From Pseudofrankia asymbiotica (GTDB lineage: Bacteria > Actinomycetota > Actinomycetes > Frankiales > Frankiaceae), in assembly GCF_001983105.1 (NCBI RefSeq), contig NZ_MOMC01000012.1, positions 106,766-113,192 on the forward strand: 6,427 nucleotides of DNA, read 5' to 3'. The notes beneath the pieces were generated by a model that was not told where the DNA came from, did no database searches, and saw only the letters and a list, made by a program, of their open reading frames with translations. A program made the position numbers and the translations under genes. Positions 1-6,406 of this stretch are shown here, piece after piece (the stretch's first letter is position 1; every line of letters starts with the position of its first letter).

Positions 1-552
1 GACCTCACCCGGCTCGTGGAGCGGACGGCCGAGGCGTTCGGGACCATCGACATCCTTGTCAACAGCGCCATGATCGTGCCACACGGGACACTGCTGGACA
101 TCAGCGACGAGACGATCGCGGCCGGGTGGGAGTCGGGCCCGCTCGCCGCGCTCCGCCTGATGCGCCTGTGCCATCCGCATCTGCGGGGCGGCGGTTCGGT
201 CGTCAACATCTCCTCTGGCGCCTCGATCGCACCGATGACCCACGACCGCGCCGTCTACGCGGCGACGAAGGCCGCGCTGAACTCGATCTCGCGCGGCGCC
301 GCCACCGAATGGGGCCCCGACGGCATCCGCGTCAACACGATCATGCCGTTCGCGTCGTCACCCGCGCTGGACCGCTTCGCCGCCGACGAGCCCGCGGCCA
401 TGGCCGACGTCCTCGCCACCATCCCGCTGCGCCGCACCGGCGACCCCGAATCCGACATCGGCCAGGCCGCCGTCTTCCTGGCCAGCCCCGCCGCCGCCTA
501 CATCACCGGCGCGATCCTCCCGGTAGACGGCGGCGCCGCCTACGTCCGCTGA
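1..552 (+). CDS. SDR-family NAD(P)-dependent oxidoreductase, 5'-truncated by the window edge
   Basis: Classical short-chain dehydrogenase/reductase, expected to be a cytosolic NAD(P)H-dependent enzyme acting on a carbonyl or alcohol; the substrate cannot be read from sequence. The frame is open from base 1 (DLTRLVERT...), so about 65-70 N-terminal residues, including the Rossmann TGxxxGxG loop, lie outside; a GTG at 16 is internal, not the start. Visible in order: the strand-4 motif as LVNSAM (usually NNAG), the catalytic Ser region VVNISSG, the YAATK active site (YxxxK, about residues 86-90 of the visible part), GIRVNTIMP, and the C-terminal block FLASPAAAYITGAILPVDGG. The remaining length is normal for a 250-residue SDR. 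Oddities: the NNAG Gly is Met, and the helix that usually carries the fourth catalytic Asn reads GWESGP. It converges with the next gene, 7 bases away. The family is secure; specificity is unknown. Confidence 0.93.
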   Translation, partial: DLTRLVERTAEAFGTIDILVNSAMIVPHGTLLDISDETIAAGWESGPLAALRLMRLCHPHLRGGGSVVNISSGASIAPMTHDRAVYAATKAALNSISRGAATEWGPDGIRVNTIMPFASSPALDRFAADEPAAMADVLATIPLRRTGDPESDIGQAAVFLASPAAAYITGAILPVDGGAAYVR

Positions 553-559
553 CGACGGG

Positions 560-3121
560 TCAGGGACTTGGGGTCAGGTCAGCGGTGGCTGGGGCGGCGG
601 CCACGACCGGTCGGGGCATCGGCGGGCGAGCGGGGGGCGAGGCCAAGGCGGAGGCGGGGGCCGAGGCCGAGGTGGGGGCCGGACGACGGTTCAGCCGTGG
701 CCGTGGGACGGGCCAGGTGGGGACGACGGCGGTGGAGAGGGACCACATGGCGGCGGCGAGGAGGGCCAGGCCGGTCAGCGCGGCCAGGCCCAGCGTCCAG
801 AGCGTGAACGTGGGTACGTGGACTCCGCTCACTATCAGCGCCGACCGGAGGCGGTTGACCGTGTCGTACTGGTGCAGTGCTGGGAGCTTGAACGCCAGCT
901 CTCGTCCCGTCATGACGGCGGTCATGGCGGCGAGCGCGGCGACCGCGACGACGGTGGGCAGGCCGCGGCGCGCGCCTGGCAGCGCGGCGAGCGCGGCGGC
1001 GAGGAGCAGCGTCGCGACCGGTACGGCCGGCAGGAGGTAACGGGCGAACCACGCGCCGCCGGCGGCGACATAGCCGACCAGCGTGGCGCCCGCGACGGCG
1101 ACGTGCAGCATGATCAGCACCCAGGCGACCACGCCCGGCGCCCGGCGGCGGCCCACGCGGAGAAGGCGCGCCGTGAGGTCTCGCGTCCCAGGTAGCGCGG
1201 ACTCGCGCGCCGGACAAGGCTCGGGTGCTGGCCGCGGATCGGACCCCGGATCGGGCTCGGGTGCCAGACCAGGAGCGCTGTCGTCCGGCGCCTCGCGGGC
1301 GGGCGGCAGGGCGAGCAGCGGCGCGGGTAGCTGGGCGGCCGGGACGAGCTGGGGTGACCGGGCAGCCGGGGCCCGCCGGGCCGCGAGCAGCCGCGTGGCG
1401 CGCGCCCACAGGGCGACGCACTGGCGGGCGGCCCAGCGCAGCGCCGCCAGCGTGAGGCCCGCGGCGAGCACCAGCAGGACCAGCTTCGGCCCGTCCGTCA
1501 GGTCACGGCCATCGGACAGCAGGCGCGGCCGGCCGTAGAAGCCCCGGTAGATGGCCCAGGCGAAGACGCGCGAGTGCAGGATCTCGTCGGCCGTCATCGG
1601 CTTTTCCGATATCGGGAACATCTTGGCGATCAGGCCGCTCGCCGTGAGATCGCCGTAAAGCTGGATGTTTCTCCAGTAGAACCAGCCGACTCCCGCGCAG
1701 ACGACCGCCGCGCCGCCCGCCACAGTGGCGATCCCGAATCCAAGCCGGCGCCACCTCCCGCGGGTGTGAAGGGCGACGGCGATTCCGGCGACCGGCAGGA
1801 GAAGCCCCGCCTCGACCAGGCCGCTCGCTCGGGTCGCCGCCGCCGCGAGCACCGCTACCGCCAGGCAGAGCAGGCGCGTCGCGGACGGGCCGCGCCGCAA
1901 CAGCGCGACCGTCGCCGCCAGACTCGCGATGATCGTCACCAGGGATAATCCGTCGTTGTAGAGCTGGCCGCAGGAGTTGACGAACATTCCGACCGTGCCC
2001 ATGACCGCCGCCGCGCCGACGGCCAGGTCCGGGCGCGCGGGTACCAGCTCGCGTACCAGCCAGGCGAGCGCGGCGAGCGCCGCGATTCCGAACCCGACGT
2101 TCAGAAGCCGGGCCGCGTGGAAACCGGCGATCGGGTGGCCGCTGTGAATGCCGGTCGTGAGCGGGACCGACTGGATGGCGTAGAACAACGGCGGATGGTT
2201 GGCCGTGTAGGTCAGCTGGGTGTTGCTGTGAACTCCCCGCGGCCCGTGGGCGCAGGCGGGCATTCCGCCGGCGGACGCCATCTCGACGGCCACCGACAGC
2301 GGCCGTGCGCTCCTGGCACCGCCGGCCGTCGGCCGAGGGACGGTTCCGGTGCCGCTGGCCGGCCCGGGGGCGGCTCCAGCGCCGCCGGTCGTCGGCTGGG
2401 AGGCCGTTCCGGTGCCGCCGTTTGTCGGGCGGCCTGGTTGGGTGGCACCGGTTTCAGCGACCACAGGCACCACCAGTGGCGGGCTGGATGTCGCGGGGCG
2501 GCCGGTCTCGCCCGGGCGCGGCTCTTCCCGCGTTCCGGCACCGGGGGCGGCGGCTGATCCATGTCCTGAGCCGCTCTCGTGGGCCAACCGCGCGCGGGCC
2601 GCTTCGAGGCCGGCCCTGGCCTGTTCGGAGGTGACGACGCAGTCGGCGGGGATACCCGGCATTCCGGGGAGGAGGGAGCGGACCGGCGTGTCGATCATCG
2701 GCAGGCTCCCGCTGCCGATCTCCAGGGCGTAGGAGGTGTGCTGGGCCTCGTCGGCGCTGGTGAAGGGCGGAATGGCGAATGCCGTCAGCGTCGCAAGCAC
2801 GGCGAACACCAGACTCGCACCGGCGACTCCGACCACTACCCACCGCCGCGTCGCCGAGCGACCGGCATCCCGGTCATCGCCCGGACCGGCGTCATCACCC
2901 GGACCTGGGTCATCGCTAGAACCGGTGCGCCTACCGACACGCCTACCGATGGCCTCCACCCCGCCACGACGCGGGACGGCGATGCGGACGCGGAGGGCAC
3001 CCCTGGCACCGATGCCGTGCGTCTTCTCGCGGGCGCCGGTCTCGCCGTCGTCGATCTCGCGGTGATCGATCTCGCGGTGGTCGTGGTCGTACCCCGACCG
3101 CCGCTTCCCCGCCGTCCCCAC
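560..3121 (-). CDS. GT-C-fold polytopic membrane glycosyltransferase (GT39/DUF2142-like) with low-complexity insertions
   Basis: 853 residues from a GTG start. After a charged, low-complexity N-terminus (1-93), the first membrane helix is about 95-117, followed by PPFTSADEAQH (D124, E125, H128), the acidic motif of the first outer loop in GT-C enzymes. Other family marks are NHPPLFY (308-314), CGQLYNDGLS (384-393), YWRNIQLYGD (482-491) and WFARYLLP (691-698). About ten hydrophobic helices are visible. Such proteins usually transfer sugar from a polyprenyl phosphate to an acceptor on the outer membrane face; this assignment is by motif, and donor and acceptor are unknown. Unusual parts are a Gly/Thr/Pro-rich insert (about 183-275) in the first outer loop, a Pro/Ala/Asp-rich stretch (about 583-645) and a Pro/Ala tail after 800. 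The start is uncertain: upstream of the GTG there is only a weak GGGA, and the N-terminal 90 residues look dispensable. A later start (GTG at 2959) has no better ribosome site. Confidence 0.87.
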   Translation of the reverse strand: MGTAGKRRSGYDHDHREIDHREIDDGETGAREKTHGIGARGALRVRIAVPRRGGVEAIGRRVGRRTGSSDDPGPGDDAGPGDDRDAGRSATRRWVVVGVAGASLVFAVLATLTAFAIPPFTSADEAQHTSYALEIGSGSLPMIDTPVRSLLPGMPGIPADCVVTSEQARAGLEAARARLAHESGSGHGSAAAPGAGTREEPRPGETGRPATSSPPLVVPVVAETGATQPGRPTNGGTGTASQPTTGGAGAAPGPASGTGTVPRPTAGGARSARPLSVAVEMASAGGMPACAHGPRGVHSNTQLTYTANHPPLFYAIQSVPLTTGIHSGHPIAGFHAARLLNVGFGIAALAALAWLVRELVPARPDLAVGAAAVMGTVGMFVNSCGQLYNDGLSLVTIIASLAATVALLRRGPSATRLLCLAVAVLAAAATRASGLVEAGLLLPVAGIAVALHTRGRWRRLGFGIATVAGGAAVVCAGVGWFYWRNIQLYGDLTASGLIAKMFPISEKPMTADEILHSRVFAWAIYRGFYGRPRLLSDGRDLTDGPKLVLLVLAAGLTLAALRWAARQCVALWARATRLLAARRAPAARSPQLVPAAQLPAPLLALPPAREAPDDSAPGLAPEPDPGSDPRPAPEPCPARESALPGTRDLTARLLRVGRRRAPGVVAWVLIMLHVAVAGATLVGYVAAGGAWFARYLLPAVPVATLLLAAALAALPGARRGLPTVVAVAALAAMTAVMTGRELAFKLPALHQYDTVNRLRSALIVSGVHVPTFTLWTLGLAALTGLALLAAAMWSLSTAVVPTWPVPRPRLNRRPAPTSASAPASALASPPARPPMPRPVVAAAPATADLTPSP
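2291..2416 (-). repeat. Two tandem 63-base in-frame repeats (21 residues each)
   Basis: Within the first glycosyltransferase, residues 236-256 begin GTGTASQPTTGG and residues 257-277 begin GTGTVPRPTAGG. The DNA copies are imperfect but share the block TTCCGGTGCCG at the same offset on the + strand. The repeats lie in the Gly/Thr/Pro-rich insert of the first outer loop. In-frame duplication is the likely origin. Confidence 0.7.
2875..2928 (-). repeat. Three tandem 18-base repeats in the first glycosyltransferase N-terminus
   Basis: On the + strand the units start CATCGCCCGGACC, CATCACCCGGACC and CATCGCTAGAACC, each 18 bases long, the third being degenerate. They encode a hexapeptide pattern DDPGPG / DDAGPG / DD just before the first membrane helix (about residues 66-82). 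Confidence 0.75.
3051..3080 (-). repeat. 15-base tandem duplication encoding DHREI twice
   Basis: TCGATCTCGCGGTGA (3051-3065) is followed at once by TCGATCTCGCGGTGG (3066-3080) on the + strand. If the GTG at 3121 is the true start, it encodes DHREIDHREI at residues 14-23 of the first glycosyltransferase. Confidence 0.8.
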
Positions 3122-3269
3122 CTGGCATCCCGATCATCGCGGGCGGCCGGGCCTTCGTCGGCCAATACGCCCGAGGAAGACGTTAGCGGGCCACCTTCGA
3201 CGACCGTGCACGCACCCGGTGGAGCCAGGCGATTACGTCAAACCGTCATGCCCTGGAGCAACTCGGCTG
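3122..3269. other. Intergenic gap between the dehydrogenase and the first glycosyltransferase
   Basis: 148 bases between two minus-strand genes. A TTGACG on the minus strand (3236-3241) resembles a -35 box, but I see no matching -10 at 16-19 bases. There is no clear terminator hairpin. Co-transcription and a separate promoter both remain possible. Confidence 0.5.
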
Positions 3270-4196
3270 TCACGTCTGGGCGGCCGACCCGCGAGGCGCG
3301 GAGTAGGGGCGGCGCGACGGGTCGGCGGTGCCGGGCTCGGCGGCCGGCGGCAGCGGGGCGAGGTCCGCGATCGCGGAGAAGTCCTCCTCGCCCTGACCGC
3401 GGCGGGCGGCCTCGGCGGTGAGGCCGAGAACCGCCTGGGCGAGGCCGAGGTGACGCGGGGTCGCGCGCGCGGCCAGCCTGACGTCCTTCGCCAGGGCCTC
3501 GACGGTGAACGCGGGCGGGGTGAAGTCCCCGGAGTCGATCATCGACCGCTTGTAGCCGAGGACTCCGCCCAGGAACCCGCCGGCCAGCTCGTCGAGCACG
3601 ACCTCGCGGTCGAGGCCCAGGTCGACGCCGAGCGCGACGGTCTCGGCGATGGCGGCCATCGCCTCGGCGAGGCTGAGGTTGACCACGAGCTTCAGGGCAC
3701 TGCCCGCGCCCACCTCGCCCACCCGGACGATCCGCTCCGGATCCCCGAACAGCTCCAGGGTCGGCCGGGCGGCGGCGAGGTCGGCCTCGCTCGCGCCGAC
3801 GAGGATCTTCAGCTTGCCCTCCCGGGCCGGTCCGAGGGTGCCGAGGACCGGCGCGTCCACGTACCGCAGCCCGGCGGCGGCCGCGGCCCGGCCCAGCTCG
3901 CGAGCCGACTCCGGCCCGACCGTCGTCGCGTTGATCACCAACAGCCCGGCGGGCGCGGCGACGTGAACCGACTCCATCACCTCGCCGGCCGACTCCGGCC
4001 CGAACAGCATCAGGACGGCCACGTCGGCGTCGGCGACGGCGTCCGCGACGGAGCCGGCCTCGCGGGCGCCGGCCGTGACCAGCTCGGAGGCCCGGCCGGG
4101 CGTCCGGTTCCAGACCGTGAGCTCATGCCCGCCGGTCAGCGCCCGGGCCGCCATCAGCCGCCCCATCTTGCCCATTCCGAGAAATGCCACCCGCAC
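3270..4196 (-). CDS. 3-hydroxyisobutyrate dehydrogenase-family NAD(P)-dependent oxidoreductase
   Basis: 308 residues, the usual size for beta-hydroxyacid dehydrogenases (3-hydroxyisobutyrate, tartronate semialdehyde and glyoxylate/succinic semialdehyde reductases), cytosolic enzymes that interconvert a beta-hydroxyacid and its semialdehyde. The N-terminal Rossmann domain opens with FLGMGKMG (GxGxMG, 7-12). NRT at 30-32, with Arg after the second strand, suggests NADP(H). The substrate loop is DAPVLGTLGPAREG (114-127, family DAPVSGG...GA..G). The catalytic helix is GSALKLVVN with Lys169 and Asn173, and AKDVRLA (236-242) supplies the conserved Lys-Asp of the C-terminal helical domain. The start is GTG at 4196, because GGGAGG lies 6 bases upstream and the GxGxMG motif follows at once. 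The open frame runs to 4319 but the extra 41 residues look non-coding. Retained Lys169 argues against an imine reductase. The residues after about 280 form a Pro/Ala-rich tail. The exact substrate is not deducible. Confidence 0.93.
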   Translation of the reverse strand: MRVAFLGMGKMGRLMAARALTGGHELTVWNRTPGRASELVTAGAREAGSVADAVADADVAVLMLFGPESAGEVMESVHVAAPAGLLVINATTVGPESARELGRAAAAAGLRYVDAPVLGTLGPAREGKLKILVGASEADLAAARPTLELFGDPERIVRVGEVGAGSALKLVVNLSLAEAMAAIAETVALGVDLGLDREVVLDELAGGFLGGVLGYKRSMIDSGDFTPPAFTVEALAKDVRLAARATPRHLGLAQAVLGLTAEAARRGQGEEDFSAIADLAPLPPAAEPGTADPSRRPYSAPRGSAAQT

Positions 4197-4423
4197 GTTC
4201 GGCCTCCCATCGCTACGCGATTGCCGCCACGAACCACGGCCTACCCGGCTCAACCGGCCTCGCCCGCCAACCAGCACGGATCCAGGCCATGGCACGGTCG
4301 CCAGGAGCGTTGTCGTCACGAACCGCCCACGACGCCCGTCTCATCCCCCCGGACCACCCTGTCACCGCGCCAGGCCCGACGTGGCGCCATATGTCAGCCT
4401 TCCGGATGTCGGTCGTTCGCTTT
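4197..4423. other. Intergenic gap between the second glycosyltransferase and the dehydrogenase
   Basis: 227 bases. It holds the dehydrogenase ribosome site at its left end and an 8-base palindrome TGGCGCCA (4382-4389). I see no convincing promoter pair, no hairpin followed by a T-run and no supported small gene; the frames open across it lack homology-like features. Confidence 0.5.
4203..4208 (-). promoter_or_regulatory. Ribosome binding site of the 3-hydroxyisobutyrate dehydrogenase-family gene
   Basis: GGGAGG on the minus strand, 6 bases before the GTG at 4196. It is the best Shine-Dalgarno match beside any start in this window and decides the start of this gene. Just upstream (4209-4221) is a short hairpin-like ATCGC-TAC-GCGAT, too small to call a regulator. 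Confidence 0.75.
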
Positions 4424-6211
4424 TCATCGGGACCCGGACGACCGCACCGGCCGGCTCTGCTCGATGGCATCGGGGGCATCGGACGGGCCGAGGGGATCGG
4501 ACGAGCCGGAGGCGTCGGATGGGCCGGAGGCATCGGACGAGCCGGCACTGGCCGGTTCGGAGGGGCTGGGCGCCGGAACCGCCAGGACCAACGCGGGGAC
4601 GGCACCCGCCGGTGCCGGCACGCGGGCGTCGTTCCCGCCGGCACCGCTGACAGCACCGGCCCCACCAACCGCACCGGCGGTGGCCATCAGGGGCGCGGTT
4701 GGGCCGGGGGCGGGCCGCAGGGCGCGCGCGAGGCTCGCGGCGCCAAGGACCGCGCCGGCGCCGAGGACGCCGATGACGGACGAGAGATAGCGGTAGTCGA
4801 AGCCGGCGGTCAGCGCGCTGATCGCGAGCACCGACAGACCACCGCCGCCCGCGAGCCAGTACATCGGCGGGGGGCCGGGCTGGCGGCGCCGGCGAGCCAC
4901 CGGGACGGCGAGCAGCCCGGCGACCAGGCCGGCGCCGACGAGGGGCATCGGCGCGTAGCCGAGCCGCGAGTAGTCGGCGAGCCGCTGCGCGAGCCCCGTC
5001 CGCAGGGATGTCACGACGTAGTAGCCGTCGGCCGAGCGCGGATCGCTTTCCGGCAGGACGTTGGTGGCCGTGCCCGGCAGCTCCCAGGTGTCGGCGCGGG
5101 ACGTCGTGGCGTTCTCGTGCCGGACCGGGGAGAAGTAGCCCACCAGGTAGTCGCCTGACGTCCGCAGCATCATCCATGGCTGCGCCCGGACGATGTCGTT
5201 CGCGAACTCGCCGGCGAGCTCCTCCCGGCCCTTGGGGATGCGGGTGTGGCCCTGGCGCAGCGGCGACTTCGCCAGCCACAGGTAGGTGTCGGGCTGGGTG
5301 CGCTCCGCCACGGGCCGCGGGTCGCACAGGGTACGCAGCACGGGACGGTCCGCGGGCAGCGCGGCGCAGTCGGCGAACGGCGCGACCCGGCCGTACAGGA
5401 AGTACCCGGAGTGCGCCGAGACGTTGAAGTGCTTGCCCTGCGAGAGGCTCCAGCCGCTGTACGCGCACATCGGCGCCGCCGCCGCGCCGACGAACGAGAG
5501 GACCACGGCGAGTACCCGCATGATCGCGTGGACCTTGTCCGTGCCCTGCTCGCGGCGGCCCCGGACGGCGGCGGCCGTCGCGGTCACGACCAGGACGGCG
5601 AACGCGACGACGAGCGGTCCGTAGCCGACGGTCCGGACGGTGAGGCTCGCGCCGAGCAGCACGCCGGCGAGCGCCGCGGCCCACACCCGCGGCCGGCCGG
5701 GCATCGCGAGCAGCAGGAGCCCGACGCCCGTGAGCACGCTGAACAGCGTCTCCGCGAGCACGAACTGGCCGAGATCGAGCACCCAGGGCGACAGCAGCAT
5801 GGGCACGGCGCACAACGCGGCCACCCATGGCCGCCTGGTCACCCGGACGGCCACCGCGTACAGCACGATGCCGGCGGCGAACGTCAGCGCGTGCTGGATG
5901 ATCACCAGCCGGGTGAGGTGGGCCTGGCCGTCGACCAGCCGCAGGAACATCGGGTAGCCGGACGGCCGCCAGTCCTCGGGCCACAGGCCGTGCCACGCCT
6001 GGTCCAGGTAGGCGCCCGAGTCGCCCAGGTACATCAGCGCCGGCCGGTAGGTGACCACGACGAGCACCCTGGCGACGAGCGCCACCAGGGCGACCACGCC
6101 GAACACGGCATGTCGCCGCGCCCAGAGGCCCAGCCGGCCGGGAGGGGTCGTCGAACCGACGACCGGGTGCGTCGTCACGGTCGTGACCGACTGGTCAAGC
6201 GGGGTCGCCAT
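4424..6211 (-). CDS. GT-C-type polytopic membrane glycosyltransferase with Ser/Asp-repeat C-terminal tail
   Basis: 595 residues from the ATG at 6211. A short Thr-rich N-terminus precedes helix 1 (about 34-56). Then comes MYLGDSGAYLDQA (60-72) with Asp64, followed by DWRPSGYPMFL (80-90); this GDSxxY...RPxGYPxF pair is typical of actinobacterial GT39/PMT-like enzymes that use lipid-phosphate sugar donors. About seven helices run to residue 253. A large outer region (254-418) carries FLYGRVAPFADC, with Cys282 and Cys296 as a possible disulfide. Three more helices lie between 420 and 496. The tail (about 500-595) is Ala/Gly/Pro-rich and ends in a Ser-Asp hexapeptide repeat, probably cytoplasmic. 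The frame stays open upstream to the window edge, with a GTG at 6415, but those codons cross an AT-rich repeat patch and look non-coding. The ATG has only a distant GGGA, and a mini-ORF overlaps it, so the start is moderately sure. Donor and acceptor are unknown. Confidence 0.86.
   Translation of the reverse strand: MATPLDQSVTTVTTHPVVGSTTPPGRLGLWARRHAVFGVVALVALVARVLVVVTYRPALMYLGDSGAYLDQAWHGLWPEDWRPSGYPMFLRLVDGQAHLTRLVIIQHALTFAAGIVLYAVAVRVTRRPWVAALCAVPMLLSPWVLDLGQFVLAETLFSVLTGVGLLLLAMPGRPRVWAAALAGVLLGASLTVRTVGYGPLVVAFAVLVVTATAAAVRGRREQGTDKVHAIMRVLAVVLSFVGAAAAPMCAYSGWSLSQGKHFNVSAHSGYFLYGRVAPFADCAALPADRPVLRTLCDPRPVAERTQPDTYLWLAKSPLRQGHTRIPKGREELAGEFANDIVRAQPWMMLRTSGDYLVGYFSPVRHENATTSRADTWELPGTATNVLPESDPRSADGYYVVTSLRTGLAQRLADYSRLGYAPMPLVGAGLVAGLLAVPVARRRRQPGPPPMYWLAGGGGLSVLAISALTAGFDYRYLSSVIGVLGAGAVLGAASLARALRPAPGPTAPLMATAGAVGGAGAVSGAGGNDARVPAPAGAVPALVLAVPAPSPSEPASAGSSDASGPSDASGSSDPLGPSDAPDAIEQSRPVRSSGSR
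4476..4547 (-). repeat. Four tandem 18-base repeats in the second glycosyltransferase tail
   Basis: Four contiguous 18-base units of the form G(C/G)(A/G)TCGGA(C/T)G(A/G)GCCG(G/A)(A/C/G)(G/A) lie at 4476-4493, 4494-4511, 4512-4529 and 4530-4547. On the minus strand they encode hexapeptides SSDASG, PSDASG, SSDPLG and PSDAPD, about residues 556-581. The array is acidic and Ser-rich and sits about 15 codons before the stop. Confidence 0.85.
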
Positions 6212-6242
6212 CGTCGTCAAGTGTCCCAGCCGGTCCCGCCAT
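6195..6242 (-). other. Possible 15-codon leader ORF overlapping the glycosyltransferase start
   Basis: An ATG at 6242 opens MAGPAGTLDDDGDPA and a TGA stop. GGAG lies 5 bases upstream (6248-6251), with a further purine-rich GGGGAGGG just before it. It is in a different frame from the glycosyltransferase ATG at 6211 and ends 17 bases inside that gene. It has a better ribosome site than the gene itself, so translational coupling is conceivable. An ORF this short could also occur by chance. Confidence 0.3.
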
Positions 6243-6350
6243 GACCGCTCCGCCCTCCCCGGTGTCTCCCGTGTCCGCGTGTTCCCGCACGTCGCGCCAC
6301 CGCCGCCGGCTCCGTGGGGGAGGCCACCACGCGGAGGTGACCCAGATCTC

Positions 6351-6406
6351 TGCAGTCTCGGAATTTTTGCGTTGACTGCAAACTTGTAGGAGAGGCAAAG
6401 TTGTAG
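6351..6406. promoter_or_regulatory. AT-rich patch with direct and inverted repeats, possible operator or promoter region
   Basis: This is markedly more AT-rich than the rest of the window (for example GGAATTTTTGCG). It contains two 12-base direct repeats differing at one base, GCAAACTTGTAG (6378-6389) and GCAAAGTTGTAG (6395-6406), with a 17-base period. It also has a 7-base inverted repeat TGCAGTC (6351-6357) / GACTGCA (6374-6380) and a smaller TTTGC...GCAAA (6366-6370/6378-6382). A + strand TTGACT (6372-6377) resembles a -35 box but no -10 fits. It lies 140-195 bases before the second glycosyltransferase start, and may serve that gene, a gene beyond the right edge, or both. Confidence 0.4.

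Noticed and set aside
126..1040. A 304-codon + strand frame spanning the SDR end and the glycosyltransferase 3' end
   Set aside because: Arg-rich shadow of the SDR frame; it has no domain and crosses two real gene ends.
3236..3241. TTGACG on the minus strand as a -35 box for the first glycosyltransferase
   Set aside because: No -10-like sequence at a usable distance.
4197..4319. N-terminal extension of the dehydrogenase to 4319
   Set aside because: The GTG at 4196 has a strong GGGAGG and puts GxGxMG at residue 7 as the family expects; the extra 41 residues have no features.
4476..4547. CRISPR-like array
   Set aside because: The units are contiguous with no spacers, only 18 bases long and in frame with a coding region; they are a protein-coding tandem repeat.
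3219..4790. A 523-codon open frame on the + strand opposite the dehydrogenase
   Set aside because: It runs antisense to a gene with clear family motifs, its product is Arg/Gly-rich without domain features, and GC-rich codon use leaves such antisense frames open.
4362..5996. A 544-codon minus-strand frame overlapping the second glycosyltransferase
   Set aside because: Arg/Pro/Ala-rich product with no motif. The overlapping frame holds the GDSxxY and RPxGYP motifs and the membrane helices, so this is a shadow.
5246..6244. A 332-codon + strand frame opposite the second glycosyltransferase
   Set aside because: Composition is His/Arg/Gly/Glu-rich with no recognisable motif, and it is antisense to a supported membrane protein.
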